This document shows positions 34,103 through 43,738 of a stretch of DNA of 64,000 nt, in pieces. Position 1 is the stretch's first letter; each line of letters opens with the position of its first letter. The notes below the pieces were generated by a model. It was not told where the DNA came from. It saw only the letters and a program-made list of their open reading frames with translations, and searched no databases. Source of the DNA: Xanthomonas phaseoli pv. phaseoli. GTDB lineage: Bacteria > Pseudomonadota > Gammaproteobacteria > Xanthomonadales > Xanthomonadaceae. The stretch is taken from NCBI GenBank assembly GCA_022749655.1, contig CP094243.1:2542001-2606000 (forward strand), written 5' to 3'. Both the position numbers and the translations under genes were made by a program.

Positions 34103-36614
34103 GCCTTGTCCTCGCGCTTGGCTTCCAATGCGCGCACCTGTTCGGCGGTTTCGCAGGCCAGTGCCTGTTCGGCAAGCTGTTGCAGCTGGCTCAACGCGGC
34201 GCCACGCAGGCGTGCCTTGACCGCCGGGATATCGTTGGGCGTCATCGACAATTCCTGCACGCCCAGGCCGGCCAGCAGGCTGGCGCCGAACGCGTCGCCG
34301 GCCAAGCCGCCGCACACACCGACCCAGCGCTCGTGCTTGCGTGCACCGTCAATGGTGCTGCGGATCATGCGCAGCACCGCCGGGTGCAGGCTGTCGGCTT
34401 CGGCGGCCAGTTCCGGGTTCTGGCGGTCGATCGCCAGCACGTACTGGGTGAGGTCGTTGGTGCCGATCGAGAAGAAGTCTGCGTGGCGCGCCAGCACGTC
34501 GGCCTGCGCGGCGGCGGCCGGCACTTCGATCATGATGCCGATCGGCACCTCCGGTGCATCGAGGTCGGCGCGGATGCGTGCGCAGATGGCGCGCAGCGCG
34601 ACCAATTCCGGCACCGAGGTGATCATCGGGAACATGATCGACAGCCGCGCCCCGTCCTTGGCGGCGCGATACAGCGCACGCAGTTGCGGCTCCAGCAGGT
34701 CGGGGCGGCGCAGCAGCAGGCGCGCGCCGCGCACGCCCAGGAACGGGTTTTCTTCGTGCGGCAATTCCAGATGCGCCACCTGCTTGTCGCCGCCGATATC
34801 CAGCGCACGCACGATCAGCGGGCGGCCATCCAGCGCCTGCGCCATGGCCAGGTAGGTGACGTGTTGTTCGTCTTCGCTGGGGTGCGGCCGCTTTCCAGGA
34901 ACAGGAATTCGGTGCGCATCAGGCCAACGCCCTCGGCGCCCTGGGTCAGCGCCATCGCCACCTGGTCGGGCAGATTGACGTTGGCGCCGATGTCGATGTG
35001 GTGGCCGTCGCTGGTTTCGGCCGGCAACGCGCGCTGCGCGGCCTCGCGCTCGCGGATGGCCTGCTGCTCGGCGATATGCGTGCGGGCCGCGTCCAGATCC
35101 TGCGCGGACGGGTCGATGTACAGGCGCCCGCTGCTGCCGTCGATGATCGCGGTAACGCCTTCTTCGATGTCCAGCAACTGGCCGCCGGCCGCCACCAGCG
35201 CCGGCAGGCCCAGGGTGCGCGAGAGGATCGCGGTGTGCGAGGTCGGGCCGCCTTGCGCAGTGGCCAGGCCGAGCACGCGCGCGGTGTCCAGGTTGGCGGT
35301 GTCAGAAGGCGACAGGTCGCTGGCGAGCAGGATGCACGGCTGTTCGGGCAGGTCGGTGAGACCGGCGCCGGCGGCGGCCGGGTCGAGCTGGGCCAGTACG
35401 CGGCGGCCGACGTCGCGCAGATCGGCCGCGCGACCGGCCAGCACCGGGTTGCCGAGGGCGGCCAGGCCGGAGGCCATCTGTTCCACCGCCTGGTGCCACG
35501 ACCACGCCACGCCGTGGCCTTCGACCATCAGCTGGCAGGTGCGGGTGATCAGGTCGGTGTCGTTGAGCAGTTCGGCCTGGGCCTTGAAGATGGCCGCGTC
35601 CGAGGCACCGAGCCGGCGCTGGGTGTCGTCCTGGATCGCCGCCAGCTGCTGGCGGGTGCGGGTCAGCGCGTCGTGCAGTTGCGCGCCACCATCGCCCAGG
35701 CCCACCGGTTGATCGGCCACTTCGGTCTGCGCGGCGCGCAGGCGGTGCACGATGCCGATCGCCACGCCCGGGCTGGCGCCGATGCCGACAATGGCCGGCT
35801 GCGCCTGTGGCGGCGTCCAGCCGGCCACCGGGGCGGCGCGACGTTGCGCGGCGCGCTCGGCATCGGCCTTTTCCTGCGCGGTGAGGCTGTCCATGACGGC
35901 GCGCAGGCGTTTGAGCAGTTCCGCCGCGTCGCTGCCTTCGGCCGAGACGGTGATGCGGTCGCCGGCACGCAGGCCCAGCTGCAGCAGGCCGACCAGGCTC
36001 TTGGCATCGGCGGCCTGGTCGCCGGCGCGCACCTGCGCACGTGCGGAAAAGCCGCGTGCGGTCTCGGCCCAGCGGGTGGCCGGGCGCGCGTGCAGGCCGC
36101 TGGGGTAGGCGATGGTCCACTCGAATGTTTCGGCCAGGTCGGTGGCCGGCGTGGCATTGGTCTCGGGCGCACGGTCGCCGGTGAGTGCGGCCACGATCAC
36201 GCCGGGGTCGTCGGTACTGAACAGCGCTTCGAGCTGGGCCGGGTCCTGGATCAACCGGGTCAGCCGGCGCAGCAGGGTGATGTGGGTATCGGACTGCGCG
36301 GCGATGCCGACCACCAGCCGGGTGACCTGGCCGGGGTTCCATTCCACGCCGTCGGGCAGTTGCAGCACTGCGATGCCGTCGCGGCGCACCAGGTGGCGGT
36401 CTTCGCCGACGCCGTGCGGGATCGCCAGGCCGTGGCCGAGGAAGGTGTTCGCCAGGCCTTCGCGGCGCCGCATGCTGGCGTCGTAGCCCGGCGCCACGCA
36501 GCCGGCCGCGACCAGCAACTGGGCGGCCTGGGCGATGGCGTCGTCCTTGTCGCGGGCGGAGGCGCGCAGGCGCACAAGGTCGGGGGTGACAGGGGCTGGC
36601 GACGGAGAGGACAA
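34099..36614 (-). CDS. fruB: PTS fructose multiphosphoryl transfer protein (EIIA-HPr-EI), frameshifted
   Basis: Cytoplasmic phosphate relay from phosphoenolpyruvate to FruA. Domains in order: EIIA (phospho-His in GLAIPHGVGEDRHLV, near residue 65), HPr (YPSGLHARPATRWAET), and Enzyme I (GGPTSHTAILSRTLGLPALV with the active His, then PLIVRALDIGGDKQ and GTNDLTQYVLAIDR). I take the TTG at 36612-36614 as start because the EIIA domain begins soon after; a longer frame to 36731 runs through the operator. The frame is broken after FLFLESGRTP near 34882; one extra C joins it to SEDEQHVTYLAMAQ. About 838 residues. Confidence 0.95.
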
Positions 36615-36650
36615 GACGGGCTCCGGATGGGGTCGGGCTGGGAAGTATAG

Positions 36651-36664
36651 TGGGAACGTTCCCA
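36651..36664. promoter_or_regulatory. Palindromic operator upstream of fruB
   Basis: TGGGAACGTTCCCA, a perfect 14-base palindrome 37 bases before the fruB start and overlapping its likely promoter (a TATACT on the minus strand at 36644-36649 lies beside it). A sister site precedes the LacI-family gene. Confidence 0.75.
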
Positions 36665-36762
36665 CGATCCAGGTCAATGTGCGGTGCACAAAAACACTGT
36701 AGTGCTTTCGGGTTAGCATCAGGGCCGACACCGCGCCTGGGTCAAGGTGCGCAAAATGGAGC

Positions 36763-36774
36763 GGGAACGGTCCC
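36763..36774. promoter_or_regulatory. Second operator-like site at the regulator's start
   Basis: GGGAACGGTCCC, a near-palindrome sharing the GGGAACG half of the site at 36651-36664, immediately before the GTG of the LacI-family gene. Its position would block translation initiation or transcription of the regulator, that is, autoregulation. Confidence 0.65.
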
Positions 36775-36775
36775 A

Positions 36776-37771
36776 GTGAGTATCAGCATCAATGACGTGG
36801 CCCGCGTGGCCGGTGTGTCCAAGTCCACGGTGTCGCGCGCGCTGGGCAGTGGCCCGGTCAGCGACGACGTACGCGCCAAGGTGGAAGCGGCGGTGCGCCA
36901 GACCGGCTATCGGCCCAACCTGATGGCGCGGCGATTGCGATCCCAGCAATCCGGCATCCTGGGGGTGATCGTGGCCGACATCCGCAACCCGTACTTCACG
37001 GCGCTGATCCGTGCGGTGGAAGAGGTCGCCTACCGTGCCGGTATGCGCGTGACCCTGTGCAATACCGATGAAGACCCCGAACGCGAGGCGCTGTACCTGG
37101 AGCTGATGCAGGAAGAGCGCATCACCGGATTGATCTTCGCCCCGACCCGGGTCACGGTGGGGCGCATGCACGAGTTGGCGCTGGACTACCCCACCGTGCT
37201 GGTGGACCGCGCCGGCCCCGGCAGCCGCTACGACAGCGTGGTGCTGGACAACGGCGCGGCGATGGCCGAGCTGGTGGCGCATCTGCAGGCGCAGGGCTAC
37301 CGGCGCATCGGCGGGCTGTTCGGCAGCACCAGCACCACCGCGGCCGAGCGTCGCGACGGTTACCTGGCCGCGATGCGCGCGCAGGGGCTGCAGCCGGATT
37401 ACCGCGAAGTGGCACCCACCGCCGAGGCGGCGATTGCCGAGTTGGGGACATGGCTGGCCAACGACGGGCGGCCCGAGGCCATCGTCACCAGTAACAGCCT
37501 GCTGCTGATGGGCGCGCTGAAGGCCGCACGCACCGCCGGCCTGCGCCTGCCGCAGGATCTGGCGCTGGCCGGGTTCGACAACGAGCGCTGGACCGACCTG
37601 GTCGAGCCGGGCATCACCGTGGTCGAGCAGCCGGTGGAAGACATGGGCCGGGCGGCGATGTCCTTGCTGCTGGAACGGCTAAGCAATCCGCAATTGCCGA
37701 TCCGCCGCATGGTCATGACCGGGCGCTGTGTGGTGCGTGGTTCGACTGGTGCGCGTATGCCGGGCGTCTGA
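36776..37771 (+). CDS. fruR: LacI-family transcriptional regulator of the fructose operon
   Basis: A 331-residue repressor. The N-terminal helix-turn-helix ISINDVARVAGVSKSTVSRA and hinge GYRPNLMARRLRSQQSG are classic. The periplasmic-binding-like sensor domain covers residues 58-331 (ILGVIVADIRNPYFTALIRA, ALAGFDNERWTDLVEPGITV). The GTG at 36776 is chosen because it directly precedes the DNA-binding domain. Divergent from fruB, with GGGAACG-type palindromes between them. The inducer is likely fructose-1-phosphate or fructose bisphosphate, inferred from context. Confidence 0.93.
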   Translation: MSISINDVARVAGVSKSTVSRALGSGPVSDDVRAKVEAAVRQTGYRPNLMARRLRSQQSGILGVIVADIRNPYFTALIRAVEEVAYRAGMRVTLCNTDEDPEREALYLELMQEERITGLIFAPTRVTVGRMHELALDYPTVLVDRAGPGSRYDSVVLDNGAAMAELVAHLQAQGYRRIGGLFGSTSTTAAERRDGYLAAMRAQGLQPDYREVAPTAEAAIAELGTWLANDGRPEAIVTSNSLLLMGALKAARTAGLRLPQDLALAGFDNERWTDLVEPGITVVEQPVEDMGRAAMSLLLERLSNPQLPIRRMVMTGRCVVRGSTGARMPGV

Positions 37772-37827
37772 CTGCTCTGGAATCGCGTGGGTAACTTGAA
37801 GCACGCCATGCATGTTCGTGTCGTGGC

Positions 37828-38262
37828 TTGGCTTGATGCAGTCAAAGGCTTCAAGTCAAAAGACTGGCTTAGTCGAGATGCGGCGTCCTCACCACCGCTC
37901 GCGGGACACGCCGTAAATCCGTCCGTGGGGGCTCGATTGCGGAATCCATGCCGCCATCGGTCCCGCAAGCGGCGAGGGCACCGCGCAAGACAGTTTGCTG
38001 GCTGTTTAGTGGCAGCTCTGCGCACCGACCATTGTGATTGGTCCTTGCCCGCCTACCGTCGCGGGACCTTACGCGGCATGGATGCCGCGTAAGAGCTTAC
38101 AAGGACGTACTTGCAGCGTGTCCCGCGATGGTAGGCGGGCAAGGGCCCTGCAACGAAGTGGCCGATTGCAGGCTCTCCAACGTGTCCATCCGCGCGCTAT
38201 TGGAGAAACCGCTTCGAGTCGTCGCTTGGTTTGGATGCAGTCAAAACTTTCATGTCAAAGCA
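37828..38262. repeat. Composite intergenic repeat with nested hairpins
   Basis: Two direct repeats, GATGCAGTCAAAGGCTTCAA near 37835 and GATGCAGTCAAAACTTTCAT near 38234, bracket a 400-base block. Inside, CCTTGCCCGCCTACCGTCGC (38043 on, arm to 38067) pairs with the complementary arm at 38120-38144 (24 of 25 bases). Directly after the first arm, CTTACGCGGCATG/GATGCCGCGTAAG (38068-38093) forms another hairpin. No gene is visible. It looks like a non-coding, mobile-repeat-derived element. Confidence 0.7.
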
Positions 38263-38265
38263 TAA

Positions 38266-38292
38266 AAAAGCCCCGGCACTGCCGGGGCTTTT
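38266..38292. terminator. Bidirectional terminator between fruR and the RND pump gene
   Basis: AAAAGCCCCGGC and GCCGGGGCTTTT form a 12-base perfect stem with a three-base loop and A/T tracts on both sides. It ends the pump operon (minus strand) and anything reading rightward from the repeat. Confidence 0.92.
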
Positions 38293-38314
38293 CGGTTTAC
38301 AGCAAACGCCTGAC

Positions 38315-41300
38315 TCAGCGATCCGGGCGGTGGGTGCCACCGTCGTTCTGCACGGCCAGATATTCCTTGGACTGCTCGTCCAGCTTGTCGCCCAGCATGC
38401 GCCGCACCACCACGAAGAACAGCGGGATGAAGATCACGCCGAGCACGGTGGCGAACACCATGCCGCCGATCACGCCGGTACCGATGGAGTGGCGCGAGTT
38501 GGCGCCGGCACCGGTGGAGATGGCCAGCGGCAGCACGCCCAGGATGAACGCGAACGAGGTCATCAGGATCGGGCGGAAGCGCAGGTGCGCCGCTTCCAGG
38601 GTGGCCTCGCGCAGGGTCTTGCCCGCCGCACGCTGCTCCACGGCGAATTCCACGATCAGGATCGCGTTCTTCGCCGCCAGGCCAATCACCGTGATCATGC
38701 CGATCTTGAAGTACAGATCGTTCGGCAATCCGCGCAACATCGAGAAGGTGATCGCGCCCAGCACGCCGATCGGTACCACCAGCAGCACCGCCACCGGAAT
38801 CGACCAGCTTTCATAAAGCGCGGCCAGGCACAGGAACACCACCACCACCGACAACGCCAGCAGCAGCGTGGCCGCATTACCGGCGATGATTTCCTGGTAC
38901 GACATGCCGCTCCAGTCGAAACCGAAGCCCGGCGGCAGATCGTTGTTGACGATATCTTCCATCGCGCTCATCGCCTGGCCGGAACTGCCGCCCGGTGCCG
39001 GGTTGCCGACGATATTCACGGCGGAATAGCCGTTGTAGCGGTTCAGGGCCGGCGAGGCGTAGTTCCACTCGGCCTTGACCACGTTGCTCAGCGGAATCAT
39101 CGCCGGCTGACCATCGGCACCGGTGGCGGTGGCACTGGGCGTGAAGAAGTCGCGCAGCGACTCCGGGCCGGCGCGGAACTGATCGTCGGCACGCATGTTG
39201 ACGCGCTTGATGCGGCCCTCGGCGAAGTAGTCGTTGACGTACACCGGCGCCAGCATCAGCTGGATCGAGCTATAGATATCGCTGACATCCAGGCCCATCG
39301 ACTGCGCCTGCACGCGGTCCACGTGCAACTGCAGCTGCGGCGAGTTTTCCAGGCCGTTCGGACGCACGCCAACCAGGGCGTCCTGCTTCTCCGCGGCCTT
39401 GCCGAGCACGATGTTGCGCGCATTGATCAGCGCCTCCTGGCCGGCACCGGAGCGGTCCTGCAAGCCACATGTCGAAGCCGCCGAACTGGCCCAGGCCCTG
39501 CACGGTGGGCAGGTTGACCACGAAGATCTGCGCGCCCTTGATGCCGTAGAAGGCGCCATTGAGCTGCTGGATCAACTGCTCGGCAGTGACGTCGCGTTCT
39601 TCCCACGGCTTGAGCCGGATGAAGCCCATACCGACGTTTTCGCCCGAGCCCAGGAAGCTGAAGCCGGCGATCTGCAGCATGCCTTCCACGGCCGGCTGCT
39701 TCTCCAGCACCGCACGCATCTGCGCGAACGCCTCGTTGGTGCGGATCTTGGTCGCGCCCGGCGGCAGCTGCACGATGGCCACCGCAAAGCCCTGGTCTTC
39801 TTCCGGCAGGAAGCTACCCGGCATGCGCGTGAACAGGAAGCCGCACAGCACTACCAGCGCCACGAACGCAATCATCCACGGCGGCGAGCGCTTGAGGGTA
39901 TGGCCGACCACGCCGACATAGCGATGCGCCAGCTTGTCGTAGTACTTGTCGAAGGTGCGGTAGACCCAGTTCTTCTTGGTCGAGTGGGTCGACTTGAGGA
40001 ACGCCGCGCACAGTGCCGGGGTGAAGCTCAACGCCAGGAACGCGGAGAACCCCATCGACATGGCGATGGTCAACGCGAACTGCTTGTAGATCGCGCCCGA
40101 GGCGCCAGGCTGCAGCGAGGAGGGGATGAACACGGCCGCCAGCACCACGGTGATGGCCACCACCGCGCCGGTGATCTGGGTCATCGCCTTCTGCGTGGCC
40201 GCCTTCGGCTCCAGGTGCTCCTCGCTCATGATGCGTTCGACGTTCTCGATCACCACGATCGCATCGTCCACCACGATGCCGATCGCCAGCACCATCGCAA
40301 ACAGCGTCAGCTGGTTGATGGTGAAGCCGATCATGTACATGCCGAAGAACGTGCCCAGCAGCGCGACCGGAATCACCAGCGTGGGAATCACGGTGGCGCG
40401 GAAGTTCTGCAGGAACAGCAGCATCACCAGGAACACCAGCACGATGGCTTCCACCAGCGTGTGGATCACTTCCTCGATGGATATGCGCACGAAGGTGGTC
40501 GATTCGTACGGCGCAAACCAGGTCACGCCCTGCGGGAAGGTGGGCTGCAGTTCGTCGAGCTTGGCGCCGACCGCCTCGGACACGTTCAATGCATTGGCGC
40601 CCGGCAACAGCTGGATACCGAAGGCACCGGTGGGCTTGCCGTTGTACTGGGTATCGAAGCCGTAGTTGCTCGGCCCCACGGTCACGCGCGCGACGTCCTT
40701 CAAGCGCACGGTGGCGCCATTGTTGTCGGTCCGCAGGATGATGTTTTCGAACTGCTCGGGCGAGCTGAAGCGGCCTTCCGCCGACACTGTGGCGGTGAAG
40801 CTGATGCCTTCCGGGGTCGGGTCGGCGCCCACCGAACCGGCAGCGAACTGCACGTTCTGGTTACGCACCGCAGTCAGCACCTGGGTCGCCGACAGGTTGT
40901 AGCCCTGCAGTTTCTCCGGGTTCAACCAGATGTTCATTGCGTACTCGGCGCCGAACTGGTTGGTGCTGCCCACGCCGGGCACGCGCGAGATCTGCTCGAG
41001 CACGCGCGAGCCGACGATGTCGTTGAGCGCGTCGCGGTTGATCGACGGGTTGTCCGAGCGCAGCGCGGCCACCATCAGGAAGCCGGCGTTGGCCTTGGCC
41101 ACCACCACACCTTGCTGGGTCACTTCCGACGGCAGGCGCGGCGTGGCCAGCGACACCTTGTTCTGCACCTGCACCTGCGCGATATCCGCATCGGTGCCGG
41201 TTTCGAAGGTCAGCGTGATGGTCACGCGGCCGTTGGCGGCCGAGGACGAGTTGAAGTACAGCAGGTGGTCGATGCCGGTGAGCTGCTGTTCGATGACCTG

Positions 41301-41486
41301 GGTCACCGCCTTTTCTGCTGTGTCGGCGCTGGCGCCGGGGAAGTTGGCGGTAACGGTGACCTGCGGCGGGGCGATCGTCGGGTACGACTCGATACCCAGA
41401 TTCAGGATCGAGATCACGCCCGCAAGCGAAATCAGGATCGCCACCACCCACGCAAAGACCGGGTGTTCAATAAAAAACTTAGGCAT
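38315..41486 (-). CDS. RND multidrug efflux transporter (HAE1/AcrB type), frameshifted
   Basis: Proton-driven inner-membrane pump of a tripartite efflux system. MPKFFIEHPVFAWVVAILIS begins the first helix. GIVVDDAIVVIENVERIMSE carries the proton-relay Asp pair in helix 4, and FFGMYMIGFTINQLTLFAM precedes it. The second half contains VVVVFLCLAALYESW and GLAAKNAILIVEFAVEQ. The frame breaks after GGFDMWL near 39469: here an extra T (CTTGCAG for CTGCAG) is the simplest cause. Corrected length is about 1056 residues. It sits downstream of its membrane fusion partner and a TetR regulator. Confidence 0.95.
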
Positions 41487-41498
41487 GTCCGGGTTCCG

Positions 41499-42791
41499 TC
41501 ACTGCTGCTTGGACTGGGAGTCGGCCGGTTGCGCGGCCGCATCCTGCTTGGGCTGTTGCTGGGCGGCCGGCGCCGCTGCATCGGCCTTGTCGGCGGACGG
41601 TGCGGCTTGCGCGTCGCCGCCCTGTGCCGCGGCCGGTGCGCCGGGCTGGCCGCCCTGTGCCGGCTTGTTCGGATCCCACGGCACGCCCTTGGCTGGCTGC
41701 CCTTCCTTGGCCTTCTGCACGCCATCGACGATGACCTGGTCGCCCGGGGTCATGCCGCCGGTGACGATCCACTGGCCCTTCTGCTGGCCGTCGACGGTCA
41801 GGTTCTTGCGGACCACCTTGCCGTCCTTGCCCAGCACCAGGGCGTAGGGTCCGGTGGCATCGCGCTGCACTGCCTGCTGCGGCAGCAGGTAGGCATTGTT
41901 GCGCTGGCCCAGGCTGGCCTTGAAGGTCACGAAGGCGCCCGGCAGCAGCGATTGTTCGGGGTTGGGCAGGGTGGCGCGCAACGACACCGCACCGGTGCTC
42001 GGGTCCACCGTTACCGCAGACACGTCCAACGTGCCGGGGTGCTGGTATTGCGTGCCGTTGCCCAACTCCACGTTGATGGACGACTTGCCGTCGCCGCTGA
42101 GCTGCACGTTGCCGCTGCTCTGCGCCTGACGCAGGGCAGCCAGCTCTTCGCTGCTCATGGCGAAGTTCACGTACAGCGGGTCGATCTGGTCGACGGTGGT
42201 CAGCAGGGTGGCTTCACCGGCACCGACCAGCGCGCCTTCGGTCACGCGCTGGATACCGGCGCGGCCGGTGATCGGCGAGGTCACGGTGGCGAAGCCGAGC
42301 TGGATGCGCGCCGCTTCGACCGCCCCGCGCGCCTGTTGCACGTTGGCGCCGGATGAGCGCTCGTTGGCTTCGGCGGTGTCGATGTCGGCGCGCGAGACGT
42401 ACTGCTGCGGCGCCAGGCTGCGTGCACGCGTAGCGGCGATCTTGGCGTTGGTATAGGTCGCTTCGGCGGCGGCCAGCTGGCCTTGCGCCTGCAGCAACGT
42501 GGCCTTCAGCTGCGACGGATCGATCTGGAACAGCGGCTGGCCTTCGGTGACGTTGGCGCCTTCGGTGTACAGGCGCTTGAGCACCACGCCGTCCACGCGC
42601 GCGCGCACGTCCGCCGAACGGTACGCCGAGAGGCGGCCGACCAGGTCGCGTTCCAGCGGCAGCGTCTGCGGCTTCATCTCCAGCACCGACACTTCCGGCG
42701 GCGGCGCCTGCTGTTGTTCGGGCTTGCTGCAGGCAGCCAGCGCCACGGTGATGGCACAGGCCAGGCCGAATGTGCGGAGCGGGGCAATCAT
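41499..42791 (-). CDS. RND efflux membrane fusion lipoprotein (AcrA/MexA type)
   Basis: Periplasmic adaptor linking the RND pump to an outer-membrane channel. The start is the ATG at 42789-42791 (MIAPLRTFGLACAITVALAA), with lipobox LAACS. Lipoyl and alpha-hairpin regions are RLSAYRSADVRARVDGVVL and QLKATLLQAQGQLAAAEATY, followed by a beta-barrel. The C-terminus is an unusually long Gln/Ala/Pro-rich tail (GGQPGAPAAAQGGDAQAAPS onward, about 60 residues) of no known function. It lies 12 bases before the pump gene. No outer-membrane channel gene is in the window. Confidence 0.94.
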   Translation of the reverse strand: MIAPLRTFGLACAITVALAACSKPEQQQAPPPEVSVLEMKPQTLPLERDLVGRLSAYRSADVRARVDGVVLKRLYTEGANVTEGQPLFQIDPSQLKATLLQAQGQLAAAEATYTNAKIAATRARSLAPQQYVSRADIDTAEANERSSGANVQQARGAVEAARIQLGFATVTSPITGRAGIQRVTEGALVGAGEATLLTTVDQIDPLYVNFAMSSEELAALRQAQSSGNVQLSGDGKSSINVELGNGTQYQHPGTLDVSAVTVDPSTGAVSLRATLPNPEQSLLPGAFVTFKASLGQRNNAYLLPQQAVQRDATGPYALVLGKDGKVVRKNLTVDGQQKGQWIVTGGMTPGDQVIVDGVQKAKEGQPAKGVPWDPNKPAQGGQPGAPAAAQGGDAQAAPSADKADAAAPAAQQQPKQDAAAQPADSQSKQQ

Positions 42792-42805
42792 CAGGAGGAA
42801 CTCCG

Positions 42806-43462
42806 TTAGGGTCTTGAAGTGAGAAGAGAAGGTGGCGACGTCGGCGCGGCAGAAGCCGGAGCAAACGCACGCAGGAAGGTGTCCACGGCGAACTGCGCCC
42901 ATCGCTGCCTGGCCGGAAGGCCGGCGCGATGGGGGACTTGAAACCGTTGGCGGTCGAAATCCAGCCCGACGATCATGCCCAGCAGCAGTTCGGCCATGAA
43001 GTGCGGATCGTCATGCCGCAGTTGGCCGGCGTCGATCGCCTGTTCGAAGCGATGCGCCAGGCGCTGCTGCATGCCGACCACGCCGTCGTGGAAGATCTGC
43101 TGCGACTGGTCGGGAAACCGATGCGACTCGGCTTCGACCAGACGGCAGGTCTGTAGCACATCGGGGTTGTTCAAACGGTCAAGATGGGCCAGCGCGAAAG
43201 CCAGCAGATCCGCGTGGAGATCGCCCGATACCGTGCCCAGCGGCCCGGCCGCCAGGTGCACGTGGTCCTGCAGCACATCGCGCAGCAGGTTTTCCTTGCA
43301 GCCGTAATAGCTGTACAGGGTCTGCTTGGAACAGCCGGCCCGCTCGGCCACCGCATCCATGCTCAGCCGCATGCCACGCTCGGCCAGCAGCGCATGCACG
43401 GCCGCATGGATGCGGCGGTCGCAGTCCGAACGCCGGGCAGCACGGTGGGAACGAGGGGTCAT
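42806..43462 (-). CDS. TetR-family transcriptional repressor of the efflux operon
   Basis: A 218-residue regulator. The N-terminal helix-turn-helix is MDAVAERAGCSKQTLYSYYG followed by CKENLLRDVL; the C-terminal ligand domain contains AELLLGMIVGLDFDRQRFQ. It is first in the operon, 14 bases before the membrane fusion gene and on the same strand, unlike the divergent arrangement more common for such repressors. An imperfect 20-base palindrome lies just upstream, so it probably represses itself and the pump together. Confidence 0.93.
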   Translation of the reverse strand: MTPRSHRAARRSDCDRRIHAAVHALLAERGMRLSMDAVAERAGCSKQTLYSYYGCKENLLRDVLQDHVHLAAGPLGTVSGDLHADLLAFALAHLDRLNNPDVLQTCRLVEAESHRFPDQSQQIFHDGVVGMQQRLAHRFEQAIDAGQLRHDDPHFMAELLLGMIVGLDFDRQRFQVPHRAGLPARQRWAQFAVDTFLRAFAPASAAPTSPPSLLTSRP

Positions 43463-43470
43463 GGCGGTAG

Positions 43471-43490
43471 ACTATACCGTCCAGTTTAGT
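43471..43490. promoter_or_regulatory. Candidate TetR operator
   Basis: ACTATACCGTCCAGTTTAGT is palindromic at 14 of 20 positions, with perfect ACTA/TAGT ends, and lies 9 bases before the tetR start codon. Position and symmetry fit an operator; not otherwise supported. Confidence 0.6.
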
Positions 43491-43738
43491 TTTCAAACAG
43501 CCTTGACGGTCGCGGCGTTGTCTGCGCAACGCCTTGTGTGCCAAGCATTCGCCAGGACTTTGCCGGTTGTGGCGGTCCGGCCCCGCCTCCCGCCACTGCG
43601 TCCTCGTCCTACATTGATGTAGCGCTTTTGCATGCCGCCAGGAGCCATCGCAGCCGGCACATTTGCGCTATGCAGCAAGGCGTCGTCACCGCGCCCCGGT
43701 ACAATTCAGGTTTTCCACCGAGCATTCCAGCTCTACTC

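Noticed and set aside
37820..38270. Small open frames in the repeat between fruR and the pump operon
   Set aside because: They lie inside hairpin repeats, have no ribosome binding sites and change with the repeat; non-coding is more likely.
39399..42356. A 985-residue plus-strand open frame opposite the RND pump and fusion protein
   Set aside because: His/Arg/Gln-rich mirror of the real genes, with no recognisable domain.
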